A stretch of 64,000 nt of DNA from an uncultured Bacteroides sp. (GCF_963677945.1 NZ_OY782578.1:1860001-1924000); one strand, 5' to 3'; shown: positions 7,383 through 19,619, counted from the first letter of the stretch. A program made the numbers and translations. Notes: generated from the sequence alone by a model not told the origin.

Positions 7383-10300
7383 TTAGGTTAGTTTGGTTAT
7401 CTCTATTAATACAATTGGTGGTAATGAGTAATGAGAATATTGCATTGGTACATCTGAGTATTGACCTATTAACATATAACCATCTTCTCCAACTATTATA
7501 TTATCAAAAGTTTGCCATACACTATTATTGTTATAGAATATTCTAGTATCTGTTATCTTTTGAGTTGTATTATTAACTCTAAGAATATTTGGATTATCAG
7601 CAATAGCCATACCTTGATTATTCGTACTTAAAAGCAATCGAACTTTATAAGTCCCTTGTGGTACGCCTGTCAAGTATTTAACCGTTTGTTCCGTTGTAAC
7701 TGTATGTATATCTCCATATAGTGTGACGCTCCTAGTCGTACCATCATAAATTAAATCATTAGGATAATTACCACTATCTGTAATTAAAGCAGGAACGCTC
7801 CAATATGCCTCGCTCATAGCAACTTCACCTGTTAATCCCCATTTAGTCCTTAATGTTGCTAATTGAGTAGCAAAATATACTCCGTAATGACCTTGCTCTT
7901 TACAGAATGTGTTACCTTCTAAATCAAATATTGAAGGACAGTCGGTATATGGTCTTTGTACTTTATTTACATATCCAACATCAGTACTATTTCCAGCTGA
8001 AGCAACATTACCAAATAAAATAATCTGTTGTTTACCTGTGAAATTAATAGTATAAGTATGTTCTACTATTTCATCCAAGTTATTCTTACCTTGTACAACT
8101 AATGTGTATGTAGTACCTTTAGTCATTGGAATAGTAATAGATTCTACTGGACTTTCCCAATCTGTAAATGTATCAGTAAGCTTGTAGCGCATAGCTGAAA
8201 CATAAGAGTGAGTAATAGTAAAGGTAACTTCTGCATCACTTGTAAATTTATCTGGTAGTATAAACTCAATAGCAGGATCATTAACTCCAGTAGTTCTAGT
8301 TAATGTTATACCCATTGCATAGGTATTAGAATTACCATAGAAATTTCTTAGCCTTGCATAGTATGTATTAGCCACACCAAAATTAGGATTTATGTTAATG
8401 CTAAAAGTATCTTTACAAGTTGTAGTATCTAATGAATTATAATACTTATGACCATTAGAAGGAATCTGATACGTTGTAAAGCTTGTAAATGTTTCATCTA
8501 TTGAAATATCCAGATAGTCAGCTTCACCAAATTCTTTATTACCATTAGTGGTTACAATTTCAATATTTGAATCTGTAGGAGTAGCATTATAAGTAATACT
8601 ACTAATAACAGGCTTTTCATTAAATGCTGGAAGTTGTGCTGCTAATACAGTTCCCATTTCACCCATTTGTCTTACAAAGTACCAAGCTTTGTCTAAATTG
8701 TCATTTGTTGTATTAGCTTTATAGGCTGCTAAATATCTATTAGCTCTTTCAGATATATCTGGAGAAACTCCCCAATTAATCAAACCTGTACTCATATTCT
8801 TAGAGTAGTAAGTGAGCGTTTTATCAGTACTCATTTCTACAGCTGCATTAGAAGGAAGATTTTTAATCTTAACAGAATAAGTCTTATAAGAAAGATAATC
8901 TGGTATATCAAATGATAGATTAAACTTGCAGCCAGTAGAAGTAATTGTTTTAGTAATATTTGCTACACGTTGGTAGTACATATATTCCACAACTTCATCC
9001 CCACTACAGAACCAGATATAATCAACACCATTAGCACCTACAACATCATAAACCTCATTAAAGAAATTTCTATTACCTTCATAACTTTCTGGATAACCAT
9101 CAACAAATCCAATATGGTGAGTTAATTCAACAGCAAATGTAGGTAATCCCATATTTGCTTTGGAATATTGAGTTTTCCATATATTACCAGAATAAGGATT
9201 ATTATTATTAAATATATATTCAACAAGTAATGTATTTCTAATCTCTGATAAAGGAACTTTTGAAAAATCATAATTGTAATTATAATGACTTCTAAATGCA
9301 GGTTTACCATATACATCATTTGGGTCTACATCAAATGCTTTACCACCACCACTCATTAATAGAGTTTTTGGGTCTTTAATTACTGGTCTGGTATACCACC
9401 AAGCTCCATCAGGATTAGCAAAATGGACAGAAGTATATCCTAATTTATCATAGATTACTTGCCTATCACGTTGTAATGCATAAGTATAATCTTCTGGATT
9501 TTTAGGTGTATAATATTGGCTATCTGTTGCAAGAATTGCCATATTGTGAACTAAAAAGTGTCCTCCATAATCTTTAGCTTTTAAAGAATCAACTAAATTA
9601 ACCCTATCTGTATTATCTGTTCTATCCCATAAAATAACTGCGGGATCTTCTGTAGTTCCACTACCTTCTACAACCATACCAGCAGTATCAAAACAGAATG
9701 TTTTTATTATTCCTGTTCCATCTGTATAACCTAATCTTCGAGGTGCTTTTCTAACTTCATTTGCTGGTTTAGCATCAATTTGACTTTGTGAATACCCATT
9801 AATCCAAGGGATAGATATAGCATCCCATTCACGGTTTACATATCTAAATCCCATACGCCATAAAGATGGTCTAGTATCATCATTTCTTAGATTATAAGCA
9901 AACTTTTTATCATACTTATAGAATGGTACTTCCATAGTCATAGCACTGGCTTCTTCAGGTGTACAAGTAACATTTACATCAAAAGAATAATGAACTAATT
10001 CTGGCTCTTTATAAAGTACATTACAAATAATTGATTCTTCATTACCTGCTGCATCTTTAAAAGTCCAGTCAATAATTTTATTTCCAAACTCAGCATACAG
10101 TTCTATCTGGATAATGCTATTATCTGGAATTGCTGTATAATCTACTGATTGTAATGTAGTCTTTACTCCATCCTTCATATAACTTTCTGTGTACTTGTAA
10201 CTAGTTACACTACCTTTTCTCTCTATAGTCCAGTTGGTAAAGATGGAAGTAACAGAACTATCTGTTTTATCAATGTTATCAGATGTAACATTAACAATAT

Positions 10301-11099
10301 ATGGCACTACCGTTAAATCAATAGTTGCCTGTTTGCCGTTTATATTAACAGCTTTAATAATTGTACTTCCACTGGTTGCAGATGTCTTAGCTATCAGTTT
10401 GTTAGTTACAATACTCTTTTCTATAGTAACTGCTGAATTACTGGAAGATAATGTAATATCCAAATCTGCATCTAAAGGAGTTGGTACTAAAGTCAGTTCT
10501 TCATCATAACCAGCTACAATCTTTCCAGAACCTTCTATTTCTAAAGATACCAAAGAAACTACTACTGTTACGTTTACTGTTTCTTTAGCTCCACTTCTAG
10601 CTTTAACAGTAATAACAGCAGTTCCTTTATTGTTACCTGTAATAGTACCTGCATTTACAGAAGCTACCAGTGTATTACTTGATACCCAACTTAAAACTGT
10701 GTTTGTTGCATCTGTAGGCTGCCAGCTTGCTGTTATTAGTTTAGTAGCTCCCCTTTCAATAGTAACATCATATTCAGATAACTGTATAACCTCAATAGGA
10801 ATACCAGTAACATCTGTGCCACCACCTGTAGCAAATTTAAGCTCTCCTAAATAGGCTGAAGTTATTTCCAGTGCTCCAGTTGTTTCATTAGCACCAGTAA
10901 TAACATACATAGTTGTAGAATCTCAGCTAGTCATAGCAAAGTATTCATCTTCTGTAAGCAATACGCATTTAAGAACATTACTAGAATTAAGCAACCCAGA
11001 AGCACTAATTCTAACAGGATTGCCATTCTGCAACCCTAACAGTTGTGTATTACTGTCTGGTTGTATAACATCTACTGTGTTTACGTTTATAATTTCCAT
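7383..11099 (-). CDS. Large tail fibre / receptor-binding protein with Ig-like repeats
   Basis: With TGA read as Trp the gene opens at ATG 11099 and encodes 1238 residues; codon 59 is TGA (TSWDSTT). In the standard code the first 63 residues are lost. After a short N-terminal domain come Big2-type Ig repeats (about residues 100-265, with LSWVSSNTLVASV and GTAVITVKA). A central region (about 370-760) contains FAYNLRNDDTRPSLW and several His-rich motifs that recall polysaccharide-deacetylase-like folds, though this is tentative. The C-terminal part looks like further beta-sandwich modules. About 18 other Trp codons are TGG. It is probably the host-recognition protein, perhaps with a carbohydrate-modifying domain. 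Confidence 0.75.
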
Positions 11100-11116
11100 A
11101 TAATAATTGTGTTTAA

Positions 11117-12961
11117 TTAGTTAGAACTTAATGTAGTTCCAGACAAGGTAAAATCATTTGAATTAAGTACATACCATCCACCGTTAATAGATTTAAGCTG
11201 CAATAGGCAATTAGAAGATAAAACTACTTTGTTTATACCAGCAGATAAGCCTTTGTTCTTTATAAGAAAACTGCCTTGAATATATAAGTAGTCACCCATT
11301 TTAGTAATCATATAATTCAGTATATCACTTTGTACACCGTCATACTCAGAACCAGACGGTAATACTAAAGTAATGGTTTTGCCTACGCTTGCCTGAAATG
11401 AGAAATTAAATCCTGTAGTAAAGTCTAAATCTATGTGACCTACTGTGTACTCCGTATCTCAAACAATAGCATCTTCTGGTAGTTGTTTAAAAGGAGTAGC
11501 TACAGAACCAGTAAATACACCTGATACAGATACCGATTTATTAGAAAACAAAGTATCTACATTGATTAAGCCAGTCTTAATATAACCACCCTCTATAATT
11601 GTTTCTGATTTAAGGTACGGGCTTAAAGCTGTGGTTACATCAGATGCAGTAGCCAGACCACCGTTTACTATTAAAGCACTTGTATTTATCAGGTTGGTAT
11701 TAATATAACCACCACTAATAATAGTCTGTCCAGCTTCCGCTTTAGCTAACATATCAGTATAATCTGTATAACCCAGAATCTTTGAGTAATCCCTTTCAGA
11801 AATCAGTTCCCAGTTTTTGGTATTGATAGCTAGTTGTGCATCACCAGAATATAAATATCTGCCTATAGAAGTAAGAGTATATTCTGTATCTGGTTTATAA
11901 TTGGCTGGTACATCATTCATAGCCATTCAGGTACAGTTATTATAAGTAACCATACTGCTTTTAATATATGCTGTATCTGCTTTCCAATCTCCACAGTGTT
12001 TAGCAGTGTTATTAAGAACGTAATCTTTAGTGGCTGCATTACCACCTGTAATAACTACATTCCCTTTAAAGTAACCGTTATCACAGTAAATTCCATAACC
12101 AGATAGAGCTGAACCATCAGCTATTATACCTTCTAAATTACCAAATCTGGCTTTAGTTACTCCGTCATAAGTAGTATCTATAAATGGTGCATAAGAATCT
12201 GAACTGGTTAAATATACCAGTCCTTTTCTACTGTCATTAGTAGTAGAAGTTCATCTTACTAATGTATCACCTTCTTTTATAAGTCCAGCAGTACCTTCTA
12301 ATATGCTAAACTGGAAAGTTAAACCTGTTATAGATTCTACCTGTAACTTATACATCTTAATAGATGTTCCTGTAAACTTCTGGCACTTCAGTACATCACC
12401 AGTTTGGAACACCATCATATTATTATCTTCTCCACTGATTGTAATTACATTATCAGTTACAGATTCAATCTTTGCAGAATCACTTACAGCCAGATTACCA
12501 TTAGTAGCTCTTACCTGATTTAACAGAAACTCACTAGCTGTAAATACTCCTCTTACTAGTAAAGAATCAAACTCACTATAAGACTTGTTATCAGTTAATC
12601 CAATCTTTCAGCCTGTACCAGTTAAACCAGATAAGAAGTCTGGTGAACTGATAGCAGTTGTTATATTCATACCGTTGAATAACGGACTGGATATTTTAGA
12701 AAGATTCTGATCTATTAAATCTAAGTACGTTAAGTTTGCGTGTGTATGAAGTCCTGTCTTATCAGCTTTGTTGTCCTGTAATCATTTACCCATATTAGCA
12801 GATAAAGCTGCTTCTGCATTAGTAGAATCTAAGCCATCATATATACTAAACTTAGTATTGTTTACTTGATTGGTACTATTGCCACCAGAAGTATAAGAAC
12901 CTACATTTACTAGATGCTTATTTCTAAATTTATGTGGTATTTGTTTTTGTTCTATTTGCAT
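11117..12961 (-). CDS. Phage minor structural (tail tip) protein, five TGA codons
   Basis: The 614-residue protein appears only when TGA is read as Trp; codons 60, 118, 237, 345 and 501 are TGA. In the standard code it falls into fragments. Contexts such as GKWLQDNKADK, GTGWKIG, VRWTST, NCTWMAMNDVP and AIVWDTEY are plausible Trp sites. The middle part (YLTSSDSYAPFIDTTYDG, ARFGNLEGI, GYGIYCDNGYFKG) resembles tail-tip or fibre-attachment proteins of Bacteroidales phages. Repeats of GGYIxTxLIN suggest a beta-structured shaft. ATG 12961 is chosen over 12988 because it lies just after the preceding stop. It is the densest TGA user in the window. Confidence 0.85.
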
Positions 12962-12971
12962 AATATATCGT

Positions 12972-15251
12972 TTAAAGTTCTGTAGCAATTACAGAAACAG
13001 AATCATTACTTAGATTATAAGTTGCAGAATTTATTACCAAGTTCTTGTTTAATGCATTTTCGTGTATGACTGTATAAGGCTTTATATCCTTATTTACAAG
13101 GCAATTACTATAGATGAATTTAGGAGTGCTATAATAATCTGAGTACTTCTGTATTATCGTTTCTTCCTGCTTCTTACTGGCTAATAAATGCTTATTGTAA
13201 AGAGTGTCTACGAAATCATAATTACCAGAAGAATCTTTGGTAATCACATAAGAATAACTACCAGCTTTATCTGTGTAGGTATTGACCTTTAAAGTAAGAT
13301 CATCCAGTTCTGTAACATTCTCACTATCTATTACATTGGAGTATAATATATCTGGATCATACTGTTTCTGGTTAAAAGTATCTATATAGTGCTTATTATT
13401 TGTGTATTTGAAATCCAGCGTTTTTATATGACAATATTTAGCGTAAGTATAATTCTCTTCTTTATCAGTTCTGTAGTTCTGAGTAGTACCTAAACTATCT
13501 GGAGCACACACATCAAATGTTATATATCCAGTTAGTATATAATCTGGTAAAGGGATTAAAACACCTTCTTCAGCATCAATCAGATTATTCTTATAACTCA
13601 CCTGATTAGTCAAAGAATATCAAGTATCAAAGATCTTATCATTAACTGTATTCTTCCTTACTAACCAGAATCTGTCTTTCAGATTGATTTTGTTGTATTC
13701 TTCTTTTGTTATATATACTTTCTGGCTGTTTTCTTCATACCAGTATTTATACTGTCCGTCAATAGTACCTTCATAAGTAATTTTACTGTAGTATGCTATA
13801 TTGCTTAAGTAATCAGAGTATAAAGCTCACTTCTCACCAGTCCAGTAATAATCACCAATCTTAAGCCTACAGGCAAACTTTGTATCTTTGAATCCTGTAG
13901 AATATTTGCCATCATAATAAACAGCATCATTACTAACTATACTATCATTTGCAATAGCATTTTGAGACAGTTTAAAGTTCATATTGATAATGAAGTAACC
14001 ACCTTTGAAAATAACTCTGTCAGAACCAACTAAAGACAAGAAAGAACTCCAGTCTGGCTTTATAGGAGCTTGACCAAATAGAACGTATTTATCACCAGCC
14101 ATAGTAAAATAATCAGTCCAGCTTAAACCAGCAGGTTCTCCATCTGTTGTTTTATAACTATCGTTTTTCTGGAAGAATGCACCAAAATTAACTGTATTCA
14201 CATTGTCTACTGTAATTTCTGGAATGCTATTACCACCTAAAAGTCCATCCATCTGGAAAGTAGCCCAGTTAGCTTTAGATTTAAAGTAAGCTGTAAGGTA
14301 GGTGTAATCATTTACTATTTTCTCGTAATACTTATTAGTGTCTGAGTTTTGATTTACTAAATCATCTTCATCAAATAGATCAGGAATGAGATTATCTATA
14401 CTGTTATTGTTGCTTATAAGATTGATCTTATTATAAACATTACCTAAACTAATACTGGCATTCGCTTCATAGATACCAATACTTAAGAGGCTTCTAACAT
14501 CTGAAGGAAGGAGAACGGTTGCATTTGTTCCAGCAGTTCTATCATACACTACAAATGAGTAGTTACCTGCCTTAATAGCTTCATAATCCAGAATCAGAAA
14601 TTTATCCTCAAACTGTATTAAACTCATTCCTAAATAAGATAATATGTCTTCCAGAACTTCTTTACAGGTTTGCGCTTCATCTTCTTCATCAAAGAAATTT
14701 CTTTCCTGTATCATCAGGCTATTAAGTAAATCATCAGATGAATTTATTTGTAATGCACTCTGGAGATAAATTTTACTGATAGCCTTACCAGTATCTATTT
14801 TATCCATTATATAGGTTATAATCTCATAGAAGCTTCTTATAATTCCCTTACTTCCAATATAAGAGTATTTTGTATTTTCCAACTGTGCTACACTGTCTAT
14901 AAATTCCAAAGTCAATAGGTCGTAATCTGTTGAGAACTCTGAAGAATAGAGATTAGGTGTTAAGTAGCCAAACCAAAACAAGCTGTCATTCTTGTATATC
15001 TTAATAGTAACATCATTGAGTTTACCAGTGTATAAGTCTGTCAGGACTTTACCAGTTAAAACATTAATACTACAACCACTTTGCTTTAGTGGTTTGAATA
15101 AATCATCAGAACTATACTCTATTGATACTGCATCAGCAGAAAGGATTAATTCTTCTGCTGTTACAGTTTCTTCTGAGTCTTTATATATTTCAAGTCTGAT
15201 AGTATTACTGTTTATATCCTTAAACGTTGAATAATATCTGAGTCTGTACAT
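12972..15251 (-). CDS. Phage tail protein (distal tail / tail-tip type)
   Basis: The 759-residue protein is restored by reading TGA as Trp at codons 475 (TGEKWALYS) and 544 (FDTWYSL). Seven other Trp codons are TGG. The start ATG 15251 lies two bases after the TAG of the tape-measure gene; the longer reading to 15290 would overlap it. Residues 1-130 (YRLRYYSTFKDIN, then FWFGYLTPNLYSSEF) look like the N-terminal domain of Bacteroidales distal-tail or tail-tip proteins. Position directly after the tape measure supports a role at the tail tip. No enzyme motif is visible. Confidence 0.82.
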
Positions 15252-15252
15252 C

Positions 15253-17034
15253 CTATTTAATTTTATTGATTCTACTATTATAATTACCAAGTACTCCCAC
15301 TAGTTCTTTACCAGCTATCTTAAATGTAACTTCACCAGCCATAACAGCACTACCTTCTTCTGGCTTAATCAATTTCTTCAGTTTACTTAATGGTGCTATT
15401 ACCTCTGGATTACTTGAAGCACCAGCATATTCTCCTACATTTACTACAGAGTTTCCATATACCAAACCACCATTTGCAAACTTTGGAATATTGGATAATG
15501 CAGCTATAACAGAAGCTATAGCAGAGATAGCCAGAATAGGACCAACCAAAGGCACAGCAGCCATAGAACTTCCCACCCCAGTAACTAAGGCTTCTGCATT
15601 TGCATTAGCTTCTGCTTTCTTAGCTACTGTTAAACCAGCAATCAAGGGAATAGCAGAAGCTATAGAACTTAACAAAGTTGCACCCCAACTTAGCCAAGCA
15701 GAAGCACCTTCATTAGTCATATTGGTTATTGCACCTAATGTATTACTGATTGCATTTAAAGAGTCTGCATATTCATTATTCATCTTGATACTTTTCTTAG
15801 TAATAGGATTACTGAAGTTGGTAGGTAGTTTACTAAACTTAGAAAGATCAGTATCTTTAGCAGCATCACCCAGACCAGCCATTTCAGGCTTAAGGTCTTT
15901 TATATTACCTCATTTGGCTCTTATGTTAATTTGTACCTGTTTAGTTTCTAAGTCCTGTATAAGTTGAAACAGTTCTTTCCTTAAAGCATCAGTAGCAGCA
16001 GCATCATATTTCTTTCTGGCTTCTGCTAACTGTTTATTTACCTCATCCAAAGAACCAGCAGCAATCACTTCTTTGGGTTTACTACCTTTACCAGAACTTC
16101 CTTTATGTTGTGCTTTATAGCTACCATTAATCTTAGCAGATGTATTATGTATCTCCTTTTCAGAAGAAGAAATACTGGCATACTGATCTTCAGCAGTAGC
16201 TCTTAAATCAGTATATTTCTTTATCTCTGTTTCTTGTAATTCAGAGAATGCTTTAGCCATCTTTCCAAAGGATTGTGTTTCATATTTGCCAGCGTCTTTG
16301 TTTGCTTTTACAAATCCTTTCTTATTGGTAATTGTAGAAGCTTTAGCACCTTCTAGTTTCAATCTGTTTTTATCGTATTTACCAGCTTCTTTACTAACTT
16401 TATCAGGATTATCAATTAACCAGTCTATCATAGCATCAGAAACTTTACCTTCATAACCACCTTTAGCTATTAATGATCTGATTCCTGCCCGATAAGCTTT
16501 CTTATTAGTTCCAGCCAGATCTCCCTTTGTGCCATTAATATCTTTATCTGTTTGAGTAGCTAACTTAAGATACTTGTTTCGTTCTGTATCTGACAGGGTT
16601 TTGTCCTGTGCTTTGTCTAAGTATTGCTGTTTCCTTACTTCCAATGTATGTATCTTTACATTGTTAAACAGGGATTTACTTTGGAGTTCATCTAATGTAT
16701 CTGCCAGTATTCCTGCCTTATTTATGGCATTCTGCAAACCACTTAAGAAACTGCTAAAGTCACCTCTGGATAAAGCATTAAAGAAAGTATCTACTGCTGC
16801 ACTTCCTTGTGTTGTTACACGTTCAAAAGCATCTCCAGTACTTTGTGTTGCTTCCATAGTCCTGTTAAATGCTTCCATTGCTCCCATACCTAAACCAAGT
16901 ATTCCAGCAAATTTGCCAATAGTGGATGTTATGGATTGCCCAACATTTTGAAATCGCTGTACCTGTTGTGTGCTGTTTCTTATATTATCATCAAACTGAT
17001 TAGTGTTTAAAAGTAGTCTTGTTACTAAGTCCAT
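15253..17034 (-). CDS. Tail tape measure protein
   Basis: The 593-residue protein is split in the standard code by TGA at codon 375 (IRAKWGNIKDL), which reads through as Trp. The N-terminal part is helical and Gln/Asn-rich (MDLVTRLLLNTNQFDDNIRN), typical of tape measures. Hydrophobic stretches rich in Ala and Gly lie at about residues 420-510. Near the C terminus FANGGLVYGNSVVNVGEYAG is the usual tape-measure ending motif. It follows the tail chaperone by one base. By the usual length rule the tail would be roughly 90 nm, an inference. Confidence 0.9.
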
Positions 17035-17035
17035 A

Positions 17036-17652
17036 TTATAGTGTTTTTAAATAATTGGTTGCTTTCTCTCTTAATCTGGTTATATCCTCTTTAGTAATGG
17101 ACGTTTCTTCATCAGCTTCTTCATTCTCCCAGCTAAATTTGATAATGTCAGTTGGTTTAAGTTGCTTAGTGCTGTTACTTTGAGCTATAACATAAGCCAC
17201 CAGTCTGGCTTGTTCTCAGTTTTCCTTATTTTTTCTGAAGATATTCTTTAGTAATGTTGATAGCTCATACATCTGCATTTTATCCAAAAAGTATTCTGGA
17301 TCTATTCCACCTTCAATAACCAGTAAAGAATATAACTCACTAATGGTTAATTCTTTTTTTTTGAATCTTCACCCGTTGCATCCTTAATAAATGCTGTCTG
17401 CTTCTCCATTTCTTTGGCTATAAACTTCTGCATACTAATTACTAGTTCTGGATTAGTATCACATTCATTAATAAAGTCCTCAAAGCTCATTTCAATATCT
17501 GGTACATTTGCTAAGATCAGACAGTAGATAAAGATATATTCATCAGTAATAGTCTGCATTTTAAAAGTTTTGCCTGTAATCTGCTCATAGATAAAGAGTG
17601 CTCTTAATGTATATCTGATTGTATATTGTTTGTCCTTAATTGTAAGTTCCAT
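17036..17652 (-). CDS. Tail assembly chaperone, -1 frameshift product
   Basis: The long form (about 205 residues) shares 99 codons with the short chaperone, slips back one base on A-AAA-AAG at 17359-17353, and continues in the -1 frame to TAA 17038-17036, one base before the tape-measure ATG. This is the G/GT arrangement seen in many long-tailed phages. The extension carries one TGA (codon 146, KENWEQARLVAYVIAQ); Trp is expected there by comparison with GT-type proteins. The extension has no good start of its own. It is thus doubly recoded: frameshift plus stop reassignment. Confidence 0.8.
17347..17652 (-). CDS. Tail assembly chaperone, short form
   Basis: The zero-frame product is 101 residues, starting at ATG 17652 (MELTIKDKQYTIRY); a longer reading from TTG 17688 is less likely. 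It ends EDSKKKN at TAA, immediately after a run of nine A bases on the coding strand. Size, the N-terminal tail-chaperone pattern (IRYTLRALFIYEQITGKTF) and position between tail tube and tape measure identify it as the G-type chaperone that coats the tape measure during tail assembly. Confidence 0.82.
   Translation of the reverse strand: MELTIKDKQYTIRYTLRALFIYEQITGKTFKMQTITDEYIFIYCLILANVPDIEMSFEDFINECDTNPELVISMQKFIAKEMEKQTAFIKDATGEDSKKKN
17353..17359 (-). promoter_or_regulatory. -1 ribosomal frameshift site A-AAA-AAG
   Basis: On the minus strand nine consecutive A residues (17362-17354) followed by G form the heptamer A AAA AAG in the zero frame. This is the same slippery sequence as in E. 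coli dnaX. A TAA follows two codons later in the zero frame, while the -1 frame stays open for over 100 codons. No obvious strong stem was identified downstream. Confidence 0.75.
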
Positions 17653-17719
17653 AACATCATTAATTAAGAAAGGGAAAGCTACAAGCAATAGCCAAAGCTT
17701 CCCCTTTATCTTGTTTATA

Positions 17720-18154
17720 TTATACAGTAATCTTAGTTAATGCACCAGTTCCTTCTAAAGTGATAGAGTAAGTAGCATTCTCATTATCAGAAGCATTGGC
17801 TTCTATCTGAGTGATTACTACTTTTCCTTTAAAACCAGATGCAGCTTTAGGAGTCCATCCCCCTTCAGGAATAGTAGTTGCTGTAGTATCTTTAACTGTA
17901 AAAATCACATCTATAGGCTGTCTTGCCATCCATAGATCAACCATAGAAGTATAGTCTGTTTCTGTAAATAAATTCTCAGAAGTAATGTTTCAGCTTAATT
18001 TGCCAATTATCTTATCAGTCCATTCTGCACTATCTTTACTGGAAATCTCTATAGCGTTTCCTGATAAAGAAAGCTTATGACTTGTTGCATAAGCTAAAGA
18101 CTTACCGTTATAAAAAAGCATAAGGTCTGAACCTCTAACTATTGTGTTTGCCAT
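17720..18154 (-). CDS. Major tail (tube) protein
   Basis: The 144-residue protein starts at ATG 18154, inside the end of the previous gene, and ends at TAA 17720. TGA codon 55 lies in GKLSWNITSENLF, where tail-tube proteins of the TP901-1 type commonly have an S-W-x-I block. Three further Trp codons are TGG (AEWTDK, LWMAR, GGWTP). The end (GKVVITQIEANASDNENATYS) matches the tube beta-sandwich pattern. Position between the tail completion gene and the chaperone supports the call. Confidence 0.85.
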
Positions 18155-18536
18155 TTGTTGTTATATTAAATGTTATTGTTTGAATAAATGTATCTTCTGT
18201 AAAATCCTCATCTGCTGAACCTATCCTAATATCATCTATTCAGATATTAGCAAACGTTCCCTGTTTTCCTTCTAAAGCCAATCTAACCAGATCTGCTATT
18301 TCAACCGTTTCAATATAATTATCAGAAGCTACTATCACTTCTACAGTAACATATTCATTTGCTGAGAATCTGTCTTTAGTATAAGCTGGTATAATTTCTG
18401 TTCTCTTATAAACGATAAAGGGGAATGTGGTACTTTTATCAGCAACTAAAGGATAAACTTTATCCTGTACTTTTGCTTCTACAGCAGTATTACTATGTAA
18501 TAGCTCATAGATAGCTTTTCCTATTTGTAAACTCAT
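18135..18536 (-). CDS. Tail completion protein, DUF3168-like
   Basis: The 133-residue protein ends at TAG 18137-18135 when TGA codon 99 (FANIWIDDIRIG) is read as Trp; in the standard code it stops after 98 residues. The N terminus (IGKAIYELLHSN, YPLVADKSTTFPFIVYKR) is the typical DUF3168 opening. These proteins close the head-tail joint or start the tube. It overlaps the major tail gene by 20 bases, which only makes sense with the extended reading. Confidence 0.82.
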
Positions 18537-18540
18537 ACTA

Positions 18541-18990
18541 TTATCTGTTGACTATTCTATTAATGGACTCCATTATAAGATTATCCATTGAGTTAAATAC
18601 TTCTGTTTCCTTATTTGTTTTAGCAGTTCTGAAGAAATAGTGTGCACTCATAGCACCTCTGTTAGCTCCGTTCCTTCTAAGAGTTCTTACAGCAGTTCCT
18701 TTTTCAAAGAACTTTAGTCTGAAGTCTCCCATAATATGAACTTTGGCTTCTGTAGCTTCTCTATCAACTCTTAATTTGATACCACTACCTAAAGTCTTGC
18801 CATTCCATCTGTTTCTACTATTGACTTTACTACCTACAATACTTCTTAATTGTACTTTCGTTTCTGCTGTTAATATTCTGGCTGCTTTTCTTAAAGCATT
18901 TCTATAAACCTGCTTTTGCTCTCTGGCTGTTAAACCAGCAAATACACTCAGTACATTATTAGCATCTACTATCATTCCCTGATTACTCAT
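18541..18990 (-). CDS. Head-tail joining protein, HK97 gp10-like
   Basis: The 149-residue protein overlaps the adaptor gene by eight bases. It has a basic helical first half (REQKQVYRNALRKAARILTAE) and a turn into strands (HIMGDFRLKFFEKGTAVR) followed by AHYFFRTA, the usual HK97-gp10 layout in which a residue cluster F-x-E-x-G-T is conserved. It has one Trp (RWNGK), coded TGG, and no in-frame TGA. It probably forms the neck or terminates the tail tube. Confidence 0.82.
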   Translation of the reverse strand: MSNQGMIVDANNVLSVFAGLTAREQKQVYRNALRKAARILTAETKVQLRSIVGSKVNSRNRWNGKTLGSGIKLRVDREATEAKVHIMGDFRLKFFEKGTAVRTLRRNGANRGAMSAHYFFRTAKTNKETEVFNSMDNLIMESINRIVNR

Positions 18991-19300
18991 TTATTAGCTC
19001 TCCTATAATGTTAATGGATTGTTTGTACAGTTCTTTGTTAATGGAGATTATTCTGTACTTTTTCCCATTATAAATAACCCTGTCAGATTCTTCTATGTCG
19101 TGATAAAGCCTGACAATAAAGGTTACATTATAAGTATGAATAATTTCATTATTCTGGTTTTGCCTGTTTCCTGAATTAGTAGTTACCTGTGCTCTGGTAG
19201 TGAATTTGTCCACTCATAAAGGAGTATTAGCTCCAAAGGAATCTTTAGTAGTAGTCAGCTTCTGAATAGTTATTGTATCTCTCATTAAACCAGCTCTCAT
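18983..19300 (-). CDS. Head-tail adaptor (head closure protein)
   Basis: The 105-residue protein starts at ATG 19300 (MRAGLMRDTITIQKLTTTKD). TGA codon 29 lies in ANTPLWVDKFTTRA; the family pattern is AG-x-L-R-D-x-I-x-I-Q, then a Trp before the central strands, so the TGA falls at an expected Trp. The C-terminal block YNGKKYRIISINK is also typical. In the standard code only 76 residues remain, without the diagnostic N terminus. Confidence 0.85.
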
Positions 19301-19302
19301 AA

Positions 19303-19611
19303 TTACCTTATATCATAGTGTTTATATAATCCTAACAGATATTCATAAGATAAAGGAATTTTAGCTACTGTAGTAAATGCTACTGGTTCTCTGTTTGCAT
19401 AGAGATTACCAATCATTAGTAACATTGCGTGAATTATAGCAGGTGGCAATTCACCACCCACTTCTAATTCACTTAATGAAACTACATCTAAATGCTGCTT
19501 CACAGCATCTTCTGCTACAGTAATTAAATCCAGAATATACAAATCATCTGCCTTAAAATCTATATCCACCAGTAAGTGCTGTTTAGCCTGTTCTAGTGTA
19601 ATATAACTCAT
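19303..19611 (-). CDS. Head-tail connector, gp6-like
   Basis: The 102-residue protein begins MSYITLEQAKQHLLVD, the standard opening of HK97 gp6-like connectors, followed by DDLYILDLITVAEDAVKQHL and PAIIHAMLLMIGNLYANRE, both conserved blocks of the family. It contains no Trp and no TGA. It sits directly after the capsid gene, with one base between TAA 19303 and the adaptor ATG at 19300 region, as in other HK97-type modules. Confidence 0.88.
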   Translation of the reverse strand: MSYITLEQAKQHLLVDIDFKADDLYILDLITVAEDAVKQHLDVVSLSELEVGGELPPAIIHAMLLMIGNLYANREPVAFTTVAKIPLSYEYLLGLYKHYDIR

Positions 19612-19619
19612 TGCTTAGA

